Assembly (NCBI RefSeq): GCF_001742745.1
Contig: NZ_MJAK01000001.1
Span: 124,001 to 188,000 of the forward strand
Direction: 5' to 3'
DNA length: 64,000 nucleotides
Source of the DNA: Curtobacterium sp. ER1/6
GTDB lineage: Bacteria > Actinomycetota > Actinomycetes > Actinomycetales > Microbacteriaceae
Part shown: piece by piece, positions 49,901-57,755 of the stretch
Layout: each line of letters opens with the position of its first letter
Position numbering within the stretch: position 1 is the first letter of the stretch
The notes under the pieces: generated by a model
What the model was told of the DNA's origin: nothing
What the model saw: only the letters and a program-made list of their open reading frames with translations
The model's database searches: none
Made by a program: the position numbers and the translations under genes

Positions 49901-50846
49901 GGGAACCGCACGCGACCACCGTGGCCTCGGTCGGACCGTACGTGTTCCAGAGCTCGCGGTCGCGCGAGGCGATGCGGGCGGCGAGCTCGGGCGGGCAGGC
50001 CTCGCCGCCGAAGATCACCAGGCGGACCTGCTCGAGCGCGTCGTCCGGCCACAGCGCCGCGAGCGTCGGGACCGTGGAGACGACCGTGATGCCGTGCGCG
50101 ATGAGCCACGGGCCGAGGTCGACGCCGGTCCGGACGAGCGAGCGCGGTGCCGGCACGAGGCACGCGCCGTGGCCCCACGCGAGCCACATCTCCTCGCACG
50201 AGGCGTCGAACGCGACGCTGAGGCCGGCGAGTACCCGGTCGCCGGGGCCGATCGGCGCGTCCTGCAGGAACATCCGTGCCTCGGCGTCGACGAACGCGGC
50301 GGCGGACCGGTGCGTCACCGCGACGCCCTTCGGCACACCCGTCGAGCCGGAGGTGAAGATGATCCAGGCGTCGTCCTCGGTCGTCGGGGCCTCGGCGCGT
50401 GCGGCGGGGTCGACGACCGGCGAGGGCGCCGCGTCCGGTGTGCCGTCCTGCCGCAGCACGCCGCCGGCACCGATCACCCCGACCACGCCGGCCTCGCCGA
50501 AGACGAGGGCGGCGCGCTCCTCGGGGTCGTCCGCGTCGACCGGCACGTAGGCGGCGCCGGCGGCGAGCACGGCCAGGATCGACAGGTACAGGTCGCGGCC
50601 GCCCGAGGGGATCCGCACGCCGACCCGGTCGCCCCGACGGACGCCGCGCGTGGCGAGGTCGTCGGCCTGCTCCCGGACGAGCCGGAGGAGCGTCACGGTG
50701 TCGATCGTGCCGGCCGGGTCCTCGAGCGCGAGGGCGTCGGGGTGCGCGGCCGCGGTCGCCTCGAGGACGTCCAGCAGGGTGCGCGGTGCCGGGGCGTGCT
50801 CGCCGCGCGCGAGTTCCGCCTGGGTGTCGGTGGTGCCGGTGCTCAT
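46899..50846 (-). CDS. Pls/PosA-family non-ribosomal peptide synthetase (poly-lysine-synthetase-like)
   Basis: 1,315 residues, near the size recalled for epsilon-poly-lysine synthetase. Adenylation domain about 20-500 (IIFTSGSTGVPKG 162-174, NTYGPTEATV 301-310, SGKVDR 490-495); carrier domain with HGGGSL (Ser544); then membrane helices about 602-665, 831-905 and 1080-1125 alternating with three acyltransferase/hexapeptide-like domains (about 670-815, 915-1070, 1135-1290), in place of ordinary condensation and thioesterase domains. The eye-read specificity residues are D214, A215, E218, S257, I278, G280, T302, V310, V311, K492, close to a Lys code. TAGGAT (50854-50859) ends 7 bp before the ATG (leaderless). 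The linker at 820-830 contains GREARPPARRR from a genomic repeat core. Confidence 0.9.
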   Translation of the reverse strand: MSTGTTDTQAELARGEHAPAPRTLLDVLEATAAAHPDALALEDPAGTIDTVTLLRLVREQADDLATRGVRRGDRVGVRIPSGGRDLYLSILAVLAAGAAYVPVDADDPEERAALVFGEAGVVGVIGAGGVLRQDGTPDAAPSPVVDPAARAEAPTTEDDAWIIFTSGSTGVPKGVAVTHRSAAAFVDAEARMFLQDAPIGPGDRVLAGLSVAFDASCEEMWLAWGHGACLVPAPRSLVRTGVDLGPWLIAHGITVVSTVPTLAALWPDDALEQVRLVIFGGEACPPELAARIASRDRELWNTYGPTEATVVACGSLMDGSQPVRIGLPLDGWDLAVVDDRGQRVAPGGVGELVIGGVGLGRYLDPAKDAEKYAPFPELGWERAYRSGDLVRYDPEGLVFQGRADDQVKLGGRRIELGEVDAALQGLDDVAGGAAVVQRTPAGNQVLVGYVAPVAGATIDTTAANARLREELPAALVPLLAVVESLPTRTSGKVDRAALPWPLPGASDTALLPDTVAWIAERWSAILGVPVTSVDDDFFAHGGGSLTAAQLVSAIRERFPTTTVADVYDHPRIGALAAALDDAGPTAAARRPVRPVPPTTGLLLTLLGLPVQVLRGLRVLTWTALVAAVLHATTLPVLPVLPWWALVVALLLFVTPIGKMAVTVVLARLLLAGVGPGDHPRGGSVHVRVWLAERIAEAVDGPSTAGAPWISYYARALGARIGRDVDLHTLPPVTGMLTVGKRASVEPEVDLVGHWVDGDLFRLGHVRVDADAVVHSRSTLLPGAHVGEGAEVEAGSALTGRVPDGERWAGSPADRVGSARHGREARPPARRRWLVAYGVASVVVAGLPVAGVAAGLAVAVVLVGPAGTLGTAVLRGLAAVPLATLVAGLVYAVLVVAAVRLLALGLHEGRHPVRSRPGWQAWCTERVLDAARTLLFPLYASLVTPLWLRVLGARVGRDTEISTVLLIPSLTQIASGAFLADDTMVATYELGGGFVRIGRSKVGRRAFLGNSGMTGAGRSVPREALVAVLSAVPKKAKRGSSWLGSPPVRLRRATTEFDEERTFRPPRRLKVARGCWELLRLVAPMVSAAIALGVAGALLALWSTVGIGWTVLLAGPVLIVAGAVAAAVSTLAKWVFVGRIEAREHPLWSSFVWRNEVQDTFVETVARPWFAEQATGTPALAAWLRSLGARIGRGTWIETYWLPEADLVAIGHGAAVARGTVVQTHLFHDRVMQLDTVRLDDGATLGPHSVALPAAGIGAGATVGPASLVMRGEQVPGGTQWAGNPIAPWASAPPVPVAERTTAAQDDGVVADSTAP

Positions 50847-50900
50847 CGCGCGGATCCTACTGACGCCGGGTGTCGCGCACGGAAACACGTCGCGCGGGCC

Positions 50901-51040
50901 CGATCGGGATGCAGGAGCCGCGCTCGACCACGGGGGACGGTCGCCGCAGGCGACATCGCGCACGGCCGATCGGGACGCAGGAGCCGGGCTCGACCACGGG
51001 GGACGGTCGCCGCAGGCGACATCGCGCGCGGCCGATCGAG
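50901..51040. repeat. 66-bp tandem repeat, two copies plus a partial
   Basis: Copy 1 is 50901-50966, copy 2 is 50967-51032, and a third begins CGATCGAGCG at 51033 before diverging. Copies differ at a few positions and both contain GACGGTCGCCGCAGGCGACA, itself an imperfect palindrome. Lies between the NRPS start and tRNA-Arg. Confidence 0.85.
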
Positions 51041-51077
51041 CGAAGCGAGAACGTCCGCTTGCGCGGGAGTGTGACAG

Positions 51078-51149
51078 TGCCCCCAGGAGGATTCGAACCT
51101 CCGCCCCTGCCTCCGGAGGGCAGTGCTCTATCCCCTGAGCTATGGGGGC
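51078..51149 (-). tRNA. tRNA-Arg (anticodon CCG)
   Basis: The minus strand folds as a 72-nt cloverleaf. Acceptor arms are GCCCCCA/TGGGGGC with discriminator A, D-stem GCTC/GAGC, anticodon arm CTGCC-CTCCGGA-GGCAG (anticodon CCG), 4-nt variable loop and T-arm GGAGG-TTCGAAT-CCTCC. CCA is not encoded. It reads CGG codons, common in this genome, and sits about 0.8 kb from argS. Confidence 0.95.
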
Positions 51150-51223
51150 TCGTGGGTGACACCAACCGTAGCAGGTCCGGTGACCCGGTCCCGACAGCGC
51201 GTGTCGCGCCCGTGTGGCGCGGA

Positions 51224-51275
51224 CCGCCGGACGGGAGGCGCGGGGCGGGGTCGCGCCGCGCCTCCCGTCCGGCGG
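51224..51275. terminator. GGGAGGC-family hairpin (20-bp arms)
   Basis: Arms 51224-51243 and 51256-51275 are perfectly complementary with a 12-nt loop almost identical to that of the hairpin at 37621-37664. It lies just past the stop of the minus-strand lipoprotein gene and would end its transcript before the tRNA. Confidence 0.8.
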
Positions 51276-51283
51276 TGGCCGGC

Positions 51284-51853
51284 TCAGCCCGCCGGGCTCG
51301 CCGAGGCGGTCGGCTGCAGGACGGCGCGGACCGCGTCGACGACGGGCTGCGCCCCGCCGGGCTCCGTGAAGAGCGTCGACTCGGTGGTGATCCAGTACGG
51401 GTCCGGGAAGGCGTCCGCGCGGCCGACCCCGTCGGCGAGGGCGTAGTACCCCTCGACGCGGTAGGTCGGGACGGAGCCGCCGCGGTCGTACAGGGCGTCC
51501 TTCAGGGTGGTGAGCGACTTCTCAGGCAGGTGCGCGACCGCGAGCGTGACGGTGGTGCCCGGGTCGTCGGTGGCGACGAACCGGCAGACCCGCCCGCGCT
51601 GGCGCTCGATCGTGGCCGCGGGCGTGCCCTTCCCCGGACGCCAGTCGGTGTCCTGCCGGAAGGTCTTCCCGTACACGGCCAGCGCCTCGGCGGGCAGCAG
51701 GTCGCCGCAGGACTGCCGCACGGCCGTGCCGATGGGCGTCGCCGTGGGGCTCGGGGCCGAGTCGCGGGCACCGGTGCAGCCCGACAGGAGGGCGGACGCG
51801 GCGACGGTGAGGGCGGCGACGGTGATCGCCCGGGCACGGCTGCGGGTGGTCAT
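51284..51853 (-). CDS. Secreted lipoprotein, unknown
   Basis: 189 residues. Signal sequence [18 protein letters not shown] with a clear lipobox (LLSGC), then a Pro/Thr/Ser spacer and a globular domain of about 140 residues starting [20 protein letters not shown]. The mature part has a few Cys (QSCGD, GRVCRFV) that could form a disulfide. It is divergent from argS across a 72-bp gap. No function recognised; it resembles the many DUF3558-like actinobacterial lipoproteins only in general layout. Confidence 0.75.
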   Translation of the reverse strand: MTTRSRARAITVAALTVAASALLSGCTGARDSAPSPTATPIGTAVRQSCGDLLPAEALAVYGKTFRQDTDWRPGKGTPAATIERQRGRVCRFVATDDPGTTVTLAVAHLPEKSLTTLKDALYDRGGSVPTYRVEGYYALADGVGRADAFPDPYWITTESTLFTEPGGAQPVVDAVRAVLQPTASASPAG

Positions 51854-51925
51854 CCGGACATGATGCTGCACGGGGACCGGCACCGGCCCGCGAGGCACCT
51901 GGGTGTCCCGGTAGACTCGACCCTC

Positions 51926-53596
51926 GTGACTCCTGCCGAACTCTCCGCCGCGTACCTGTCGATCCTGACCGGGATCGTCGAGCGACGAGGCGCGTCCGAC
52001 ACCGTGACGATCGGGGAGTCCCACGTGGCCCTCGAGCGTCCGAAGAACCGTGCGCACGGCGACTGGGCGTCGAACGCGGCCATGCAGCTCGCCAAGCGTC
52101 TCGGCACGAACCCGCGCGAGCTCGCGACCGAGATCGCGGGCGAGCTGACCGAGCTCGACGGCGTCGCCTCGGTCGACGTGGCCGGTCCCGGCTTCATCAA
52201 CATCACGCTCGAGGCCGCCGCGGCCGGCGAGATCGCCCGCACGATCGTCGACCAGGCCGAGGCGTTCGGGCGTGGCGACCTCTACGACGGCGTCCGCATC
52301 GACCTCGAGTTCGTCTCCGCGAACCCGACCGGCCCGATCCACATGGGTGGCGTGCGCTGGGCGGCCGTGGGCGACAGCCTCGCCCGCGTGTTCGAGGCGC
52401 AGGGCGGCCTCGTCACCCGTGAGTACTACTTCAACGACCACGGCGCGCAGATCGACCGCTTCGCCCGGTCGCTGGTCGCCTCCGCGCTCGGCGAGCCCAC
52501 GCCGGAGGACGGCTACGGCGGCGCGTACATCGCCGAGATCGCCGCGCGCGTGATCGCGACGCTGCCGGCCGGCACCGACGTCACGGACCTGCCGCGGGAC
52601 GAGGCGCAGGAGCTGTTCCGCCGCGAGGGCGTGGACTTCATGTTCGCGGACATCAAGTCGTCGCTGCACGACTTCGGCGTCGACTTCGACGTGTTCTTCC
52701 ACGAGAACTCGCTGCACGAGTCGAAGGCCGTCGAGCGCGCCATCGAGCGGCTGCAGTCCCTCGGCAAGATGTACGAGGCCGAGGGCGCGCTCTGGCTCCG
52801 CACGACCGACTTCGGCGACGACCGTGACCGCGTGGTCATCAAGTCCGACGGGCAGCCCGCCTACATCGCCGGCGACCTGGCGTACTACCTCGACAAGCGC
52901 GAGCGCGGCTTCGAGCGGAACCTCATCATGCTCGGCGCCGACCACCACGGCTACGTCGGCCGCATGATGGCGATGTGCGCGGCGTTCGGCGACGAGCCGG
53001 GCACGAACCTCGAGATCCTCATCGGGCAGATGGTCAACCTGCTCAAGGACGGCGAGCCGATGCGCATGTCGAAGCGCAACGGCACCATCGTCACGATGGA
53101 GGACCTCGTGGACGCCGTGGGCGTGGACGCCGGCCGGTACGCCCTCGTCCGGTTCGCCAGCGACACCGCGATCGACATCGACCTCGACCTGCTCACGAAG
53201 CGGACCAACGACAACCCGGTCTTCTACGTGCAGTACGCCCACGCCCGCACGCAGTCGGTCGCGCGCAACGCCGCCGCCTCGGGCGTGGACCGCTCGGCGT
53301 TCGACGCGTCGCTGCTCACGCACGACACCGAGGGGGCGCTGCTCGGCGCCCTGGCGGAGTACCCGCGGGTGGTGCGCCAGGCGGCCGAGCTCCGCGAGCC
53401 GCACCGCATCGCGCGGTACATCGAGCAGCTCGCCGGGCTGTACCACCGCTGGTACGACGCCTGCCGCGTGACCCCGCTCGGCGACGAGGCCGTGACGGAC
53501 CTGCACCGCACGCGCCTGTGGCTGAACGACGCCACCGGGCAGGTCGTCCGCAACGGCCTGACCCTGCTCGGGGTCACCGCGCCCGAGCGCATGTAG
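51926..53596 (+). CDS. argS: Arginyl-tRNA synthetase
   Basis: 556 residues, class I synthetase. The HIGH-type site is [14 protein letters not shown], the KMSKS-type site PMRMSKRNG, and [15 protein letters not shown] is a typical ArgRS block. The N-terminal tRNA D-loop-recognition domain and C-terminal DALR anticodon domain ([10 protein letters not shown]...[15 protein letters not shown]) are complete. TAGACT (51912-51917) ends 8 bp before the GTG start, without an SD: leaderless. It heads the conserved argS-lysA-hom-thr run. Confidence 0.97.
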   Translation: MTPAELSAAYLSILTGIVERRGASDTVTIGESHVALERPKNRAHGDWASNAAMQLAKRLGTNPRELATEIAGELTELDGVASVDVAGPGFINITLEAAAAGEIARTIVDQAEAFGRGDLYDGVRIDLEFVSANPTGPIHMGGVRWAAVGDSLARVFEAQGGLVTREYYFNDHGAQIDRFARSLVASALGEPTPEDGYGGAYIAEIAARVIATLPAGTDVTDLPRDEAQELFRREGVDFMFADIKSSLHDFGVDFDVFFHENSLHESKAVERAIERLQSLGKMYEAEGALWLRTTDFGDDRDRVVIKSDGQPAYIAGDLAYYLDKRERGFERNLIMLGADHHGYVGRMMAMCAAFGDEPGTNLEILIGQMVNLLKDGEPMRMSKRNGTIVTMEDLVDAVGVDAGRYALVRFASDTAIDIDLDLLTKRTNDNPVFYVQYAHARTQSVARNAAASGVDRSAFDASLLTHDTEGALLGALAEYPRVVRQAAELREPHRIARYIEQLAGLYHRWYDACRVTPLGDEAVTDLHRTRLWLNDATGQVVRNGLTLLGVTAPERM

Positions 53597-53620
53597 CGCG
53601 GCGCGGCGCCCGCTGCGCCT

Positions 53621-53680
53621 GCACAACGACGAGCGCGTCGCGCCACGGAACTCCGTGGCGCGACGCGCTTCTCGTTGTGC
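53621..53680 (+). terminator. argS terminator hairpin
   Basis: Arms 53621-53648 and 53653-53680 pair over 28 bp with two adjacent mismatches and an AACT loop, starting 25 bp past the argS stop. No U-tract follows. Confidence 0.75.
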
Positions 53681-53843
53681 GCGGGCGGCACGCGCCACGT
53701 CGCGGGGACGCGGACCTGCCGCCGCCGTGCCGTGCCGTGCGGGGCGGGCCGCACCCGCGCCTCCAGGCCGGGTCAGGGTCGCGCGCGCCCCGAGCCACCG
53801 GGCCGTGACCCGGTCGCGTCCGCGCCCGGCGCCGCGGCGCCTT

Positions 53844-53953
53844 CCAGGTGCTCTCGGGTGTACCGAGCGTTCCCGGGCGTACCTGGCGGTTCCGAAGGGC
53901 CCGGTACGCCCGATCCCGCCAGGCATCGCGCGCGTCATGGGAAGGAACGGGCG
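53844..53953 (-). repeat. Two-stem structured intergenic element (copy C)
   Basis: On the minus strand it opens with CGCCCGTTCCTTCCCAT (53953-53937), as at 16.3 and 23.8 kb. It then forms a stem GGGCGTACC/GGTACGCCC (plus-strand coordinates 53875-53883 and 53903-53911). By eye it aligns without gaps to the 16.3-kb copy over about 87 bases. It joins directly to a GGACGGGAGGCGCG arm. Confidence 0.75.
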
Positions 53954-54119
53954 GACGGGAGGCGCGTTGCGGGCCCGTCCCGCGCCTCCAGGCCGCGATC
54001 TGATCGCGTCCGCGCCCCGCTCCGCCGGACCCGCGCCGCCGAACCCGCGCACCTCCCGCCCACCGGGCGCCAACCCGCCCCCAGCCGGGCCGCGGGGAGC
54101 ACCTGGCAGGGTGGGACGC

Positions 54120-54875
54120 ATGTCCGCAGCCACCGAGCCCACCCGGAAGCGCCGTCGCTGGCCCGTCGTCCTCGTCGTCGTGGTGCTCGTGCTCGCCGTC
54201 CTCGCGGTGGTCGCCGAGTTCGTCCTGCGCGGCGTCGTCGACCGGACCATCGCGGACCAGGTCGAGCAGTCGCTGCCCGAGGGTGCGACCGGCGAGGTCA
54301 CCGCGCACGCGGACGGCATCGTCATCCCGCAGCTGCTCGCCGGGACCCTGGCGGACGTGCACATCACCTCCGACCGCCTGACGGTGGACGGTGTGCCGCT
54401 CGCCGCCGACGTCACCGCGCGCGACGTGCCGGTCGACGGGCAGGGGGACGTGCACGACGTCGACGGACACGTGACCCTCGCCGCGACGAGCGTCAAGGAC
54501 CTGGCGAAGTACAGCCCGCTGTTCCAGCGACTCCGCCTGGTGGACGACGGCGTCGAGCTGTCCGGGTCGACCGCGGTGCTCGGGTACGACATCTCCTACG
54601 CGGCGACCGGCGCCGTCACCACGCAGTCCGACGGCCGCGGCGTCACGATCACCCCGCGGAACGTCCGCATCACCAACCCGGACCTCGGGCTCGGCGTCGA
54701 CTCGATCCCCGGGGTCACCGACGTGCCGGTCCAGGTCTGCACCGCGCGCTTCCTGCCGGAGCAGCTGCGCATCCGCTCGCTCGACATCACCGCCCGGCAG
54801 GCGACAGTGCGCGTCACGGCCGGCACGCTGCCGCTCACCGAGCAGGGCCTCCGGACCGTGGGCAGCTGCGGATGA
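54120..54875 (+). CDS. DUF2993 (LmeA-like) membrane-anchored protein
   Basis: 251 residues. A basic start is followed by a long signal anchor (VVLVVVVLVLAVLAVV, about 16-34), then repetitive beta-structure with DVHITSDRLTVDGVPLAADVTA, the pattern of DUF2993 proteins. In mycobacteria LmeA acts in lipomannan elongation in the periplasm. Whether this protein shares that role is unknown. CAGGGT ends 7 bp before the ATG and no SD is visible. Confidence 0.82.
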   Translation: MSAATEPTRKRRRWPVVLVVVVLVLAVLAVVAEFVLRGVVDRTIADQVEQSLPEGATGEVTAHADGIVIPQLLAGTLADVHITSDRLTVDGVPLAADVTARDVPVDGQGDVHDVDGHVTLAATSVKDLAKYSPLFQRLRLVDDGVELSGSTAVLGYDISYAATGAVTTQSDGRGVTITPRNVRITNPDLGLGVDSIPGVTDVPVQVCTARFLPEQLRIRSLDITARQATVRVTAGTLPLTEQGLRTVGSCG

Positions 54876-54931
54876 CCGGCGGGCGTAACACCGGCCGGGA
54901 GGCTCGCCCCGGCTCGCTAGGATCGGGTCCC

Positions 54932-56341
54932 GTGAGCGCGAACCCCCTTGCCCCGCCGCGGCTGCGGACGCCGGACGACGCCTCCGCGCTGACCGCGCGG
55001 ATCTGGCCGGCCTCCGCGACGCGGACCGACGACGGCGAGCTCGTGGTCGGCGGCCACACCGCGTCCGCCCTCGTCGAGCAGTTCGGCTCGCCGCTCTACG
55101 TCGTCGACGAGCGCGACGTGCAGGCCCGCGCGGCCCGCGTGCGCACCGCCTTCACCGAGGCGTTCGAGCGCATCGGCACGCGGGCACACGTGTACTACGC
55201 GGCAAAGGCCTTCTTCACGACGCAGGTCGCCGCGTGGATGACCGAGGCGGGGCTGCGGCTCGACGTCTGCACGGCCGGTGAGCTCGCGGTCGCACTCGCC
55301 GGCGGTGCCGACCCGGCGATGCTCGGCTTCCACGGCAACGACAAGTCCGACGCCGAGATCGCGCGCGCCGTCGAGGTCGGACTCGGCACGATCGTGCTCG
55401 ACAGCCACGAGGAGATCCGCCGCGTCGCCCGTGCCGCCGCCGAGGCCGGCACGGTGCAGCGGGTACGGATCCGGATCAACAGCGGCGTGCACGCGAGCAC
55501 CCACGAGTACCTCGCCACCGCGCGCGAGGACCAGAAGTTCGGCATCCCGCTCTCCGAGGCGGTCGACGCGGCCGCCGCGGTCCGCGCCGAGCCCTCGCTG
55601 GCCTTCGTCGGCCTGCACTCGCACATCGGGTCGCAGATCTTCGACGAGTCCGGCTTCCGCGAGGCGGCGCGACGCCTGATGGACGTGCACGCCGAACTCG
55701 TGGCGTCCGGTCCGGTACCGGAGCTCAACCTCGGCGGCGGCTGGGGCATCGACTACACCGAGGCGGACTCCGCGTTCGCGCCGGAGGACGTCGCCGAGGC
55801 CCTCGCCACCATCGTCGCGGAGGCCTGCGCGGAGCGGGGGATCCCCGTCCCCGAGGTCGCCGTGGAGCCCGGTCGCTACATCGTCGGCCCGGCCGGGATC
55901 ACGCTGTACCGCGTCGGCACGATCAAGCCGGTGGCGCTCGAGTCGGACGACGGGGTGTCGGCCACGCGCACGTACGTCTCGGTCGACGGCGGCATGAGCG
56001 ACAACGCACGCCCCGCGCTCTACGGCGCGGACTACACGGCGCGACTGGCGCGGACGTCGGACGCCGCACCGATCCTCACCCGCGTGGTCGGCAAGCACTG
56101 CGAGTCCGGGGACGTCGTGGTGCACGACGAGTACCTGCCGGGTGACGTGCACCGCGGTGACCTGCTCGCCGTGGCCGCGACCGGGGCCTACTGCTGGTCG
56201 CTCTCGAGCAACTACAACCACGTCGGTCGCCCGCCGGTCGTCGCGGTCGCCGACGGCACAGCCCGTATCCTCGTCCGTGGCGAGTCCATCGACGACCTGC
56301 TCGCCCGCGACACGGGGGTCGTCGCCGGCTCCGGCCGCTGA
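54932..56341 (+). CDS. lysA: Diaminopimelate decarboxylase
   Basis: 469 residues, fold-III PLP enzyme. The PLP lysine lies in HVYYAAKAFFTTQV, the phosphate-binding loop is ELNLGGGWGIDY, PEVAVEPGRYIVGPAG binds PLP, and KHCESGDVVVHDEYLP provides the active-site Cys/Glu of the partner subunit. It makes L-lysine from meso-diaminopimelate, and could feed the lysine-polymer-like synthetase upstream in this window. TAGGAT (54918-54923) ends 8 bp before the GTG: leaderless. Followed by hom. Confidence 0.97.
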   Translation: MSANPLAPPRLRTPDDASALTARIWPASATRTDDGELVVGGHTASALVEQFGSPLYVVDERDVQARAARVRTAFTEAFERIGTRAHVYYAAKAFFTTQVAAWMTEAGLRLDVCTAGELAVALAGGADPAMLGFHGNDKSDAEIARAVEVGLGTIVLDSHEEIRRVARAAAEAGTVQRVRIRINSGVHASTHEYLATAREDQKFGIPLSEAVDAAAAVRAEPSLAFVGLHSHIGSQIFDESGFREAARRLMDVHAELVASGPVPELNLGGGWGIDYTEADSAFAPEDVAEALATIVAEACAERGIPVPEVAVEPGRYIVGPAGITLYRVGTIKPVALESDDGVSATRTYVSVDGGMSDNARPALYGADYTARLARTSDAAPILTRVVGKHCESGDVVVHDEYLPGDVHRGDLLAVAATGAYCWSLSSNYNHVGRPPVVAVADGTARILVRGESIDDLLARDTGVVAGSGR

Positions 56342-56388
56342 CCCCGACCGAACCGGGCTGACACCCGACCCACAGGAATGCGCACCAC

Positions 56389-57708
56389 ATGATCGAATAC
56401 CGCAACGTCCGCGTCGCGCTGCTCGGAGCCGGTTCCGTCGGTTCCCAGGTGGCCCGCCTGCTCCTCGAGCACGGTGACGAGCTGGCATCCCGTGCGGGCG
56501 CCGGGCTCGAGCTCGTCGGCATCGCGGTCCGCGACCTGGACGCCCCGCGCGACGTGGACCTGCCGAAGGACCTCTTCACGACGGACGCGCAGTCGCTCAT
56601 CCTCGGAGCCGACATCGTCGTCGAGCTCATCGGCGGCATCGAGCCCGCCCGCACCCTCGTGCTGCAGGCGCTGCAGTCCGGCGCGGACGTCGTCACCGGC
56701 AACAAGGCGCTCCTCGCCACGCACGGCCCCGAGCTCTTCGCCGCGGCGGAGCAGGTCGGCGCGCAGCTCTACTACGAGGCCGCCGTCGCCGGCGCGATCC
56801 CGATCATCCGACCGCTGCACGACTCGCTCGCGGGCGACCGCATCGAGCGCATCATGGGCATCGTCAACGGCACCACGAACTTCATCCTCGACCTGATGGA
56901 CCGCGAGGGCTCGACCTTCGAGGCGGCCCTGGCGACCGCGACGGAGCTCGGGTACGCCGAGGCCGACCCGACCGCCGACGTCGAGGGCTACGACGCCGCG
57001 CAGAAGGCGGCCATCCTGGCCTCGCTCGCGTTCCACACCTCGGTGCCGCTGGCCGCCGTGCACCGCGAGGGCATCACCGACGTGACGATCGAGCAGGTGC
57101 GTGCCGCGCGCAAGGCCGGCTACGTCGTGAAGATCCTCGCGACCGCCGAGCGCCTGACCGACGCGGACGGCGTCGAGGGCGTCAGCGCCCGCGTCTACCC
57201 GGCCCTCGTGCCCGAGTCGCACCCGCTGGCGAGCGTGCACGGCGCGAAGAACGCCGTGTTCGTCGAGGCCGAGGCGGCCGGCGACCTCATGTTCTACGGC
57301 GCGGGTGCCGGCGGCGTCGAGACGGCATCGGCCGTCCTGGGCGACCTGGTGTCCGCCGCGCGTCGGCACGTCATCGGCGGCCCCGGCATCGCGGAGTCGA
57401 CCCAGTCCGCACTGCCCGTCTTCCCGATCGGCACCGTGCGGACCCGGTACCAGATCACGCTCCACGTGGCAGACGCCCCCGGCGTGCTCTCCACGGTCGC
57501 GGGCGTGCTGGCGAAGCACGGCGTGAGCGTGCAGACCGTCGAGCAGTCCGCGGCGACCGACCCGGGCGACGGCACGCCCGGCACCGCCACCCTCGTCATC
57601 GGCACGCACCTCGCCCGCGAGTCCGACCTGGCCGCCACGGTCGTCGCGCTCCGGAACGAGGACGTCGTCGTCGAGACCACCAGCGTCCTGCGGGTCGTCG
57701 GGGCCTGA
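56389..57708 (+). CDS. hom: Homoserine dehydrogenase
   Basis: 439 residues. NAD(P) motif [36 protein letters not shown] and the substrate block [20 protein letters not shown] (Glu/Asp/Lys catalytic). A C-terminal ACT domain (about 345-439) is expected to mediate threonine feedback. It makes homoserine for threonine (thrC, thrB next) and methionine (metX, metY in this window). An AGGA lies about 11 bp before the ATG, so translation is leadered but weakly; it may rely on the lysA transcript. Confidence 0.97.
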   Translation: MIEYRNVRVALLGAGSVGSQVARLLLEHGDELASRAGAGLELVGIAVRDLDAPRDVDLPKDLFTTDAQSLILGADIVVELIGGIEPARTLVLQALQSGADVVTGNKALLATHGPELFAAAEQVGAQLYYEAAVAGAIPIIRPLHDSLAGDRIERIMGIVNGTTNFILDLMDREGSTFEAALATATELGYAEADPTADVEGYDAAQKAAILASLAFHTSVPLAAVHREGITDVTIEQVRAARKAGYVVKILATAERLTDADGVEGVSARVYPALVPESHPLASVHGAKNAVFVEAEAAGDLMFYGAGAGGVETASAVLGDLVSAARRHVIGGPGIAESTQSALPVFPIGTVRTRYQITLHVADAPGVLSTVAGVLAKHGVSVQTVEQSAATDPGDGTPGTATLVIGTHLARESDLAATVVALRNEDVVVETTSVLRVVGA

Positions 57709-57755
57709 GCCCCGGTCCGCGGAGCCCGAGCAACACACCGAACAAGGAGAGCCTG

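Larger units (their letters stand above)
53597..54119. other. 523-bp non-coding region rich in inverted repeats
   Basis: No gene seen. From left: a 28-bp terminator-like hairpin after argS; a CGCGCCTCCAGGCCG-type half-site near 53756 that recurs at 53981; copy C of the structured element (53844-53953); a GGAGGCGCG/CGCGCCTCC hairpin (53958-53966/53981-53989); and a perfect 15-bp palindrome CGCGATC-T-GATCGCG (53994-54008). Confidence 0.75.
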
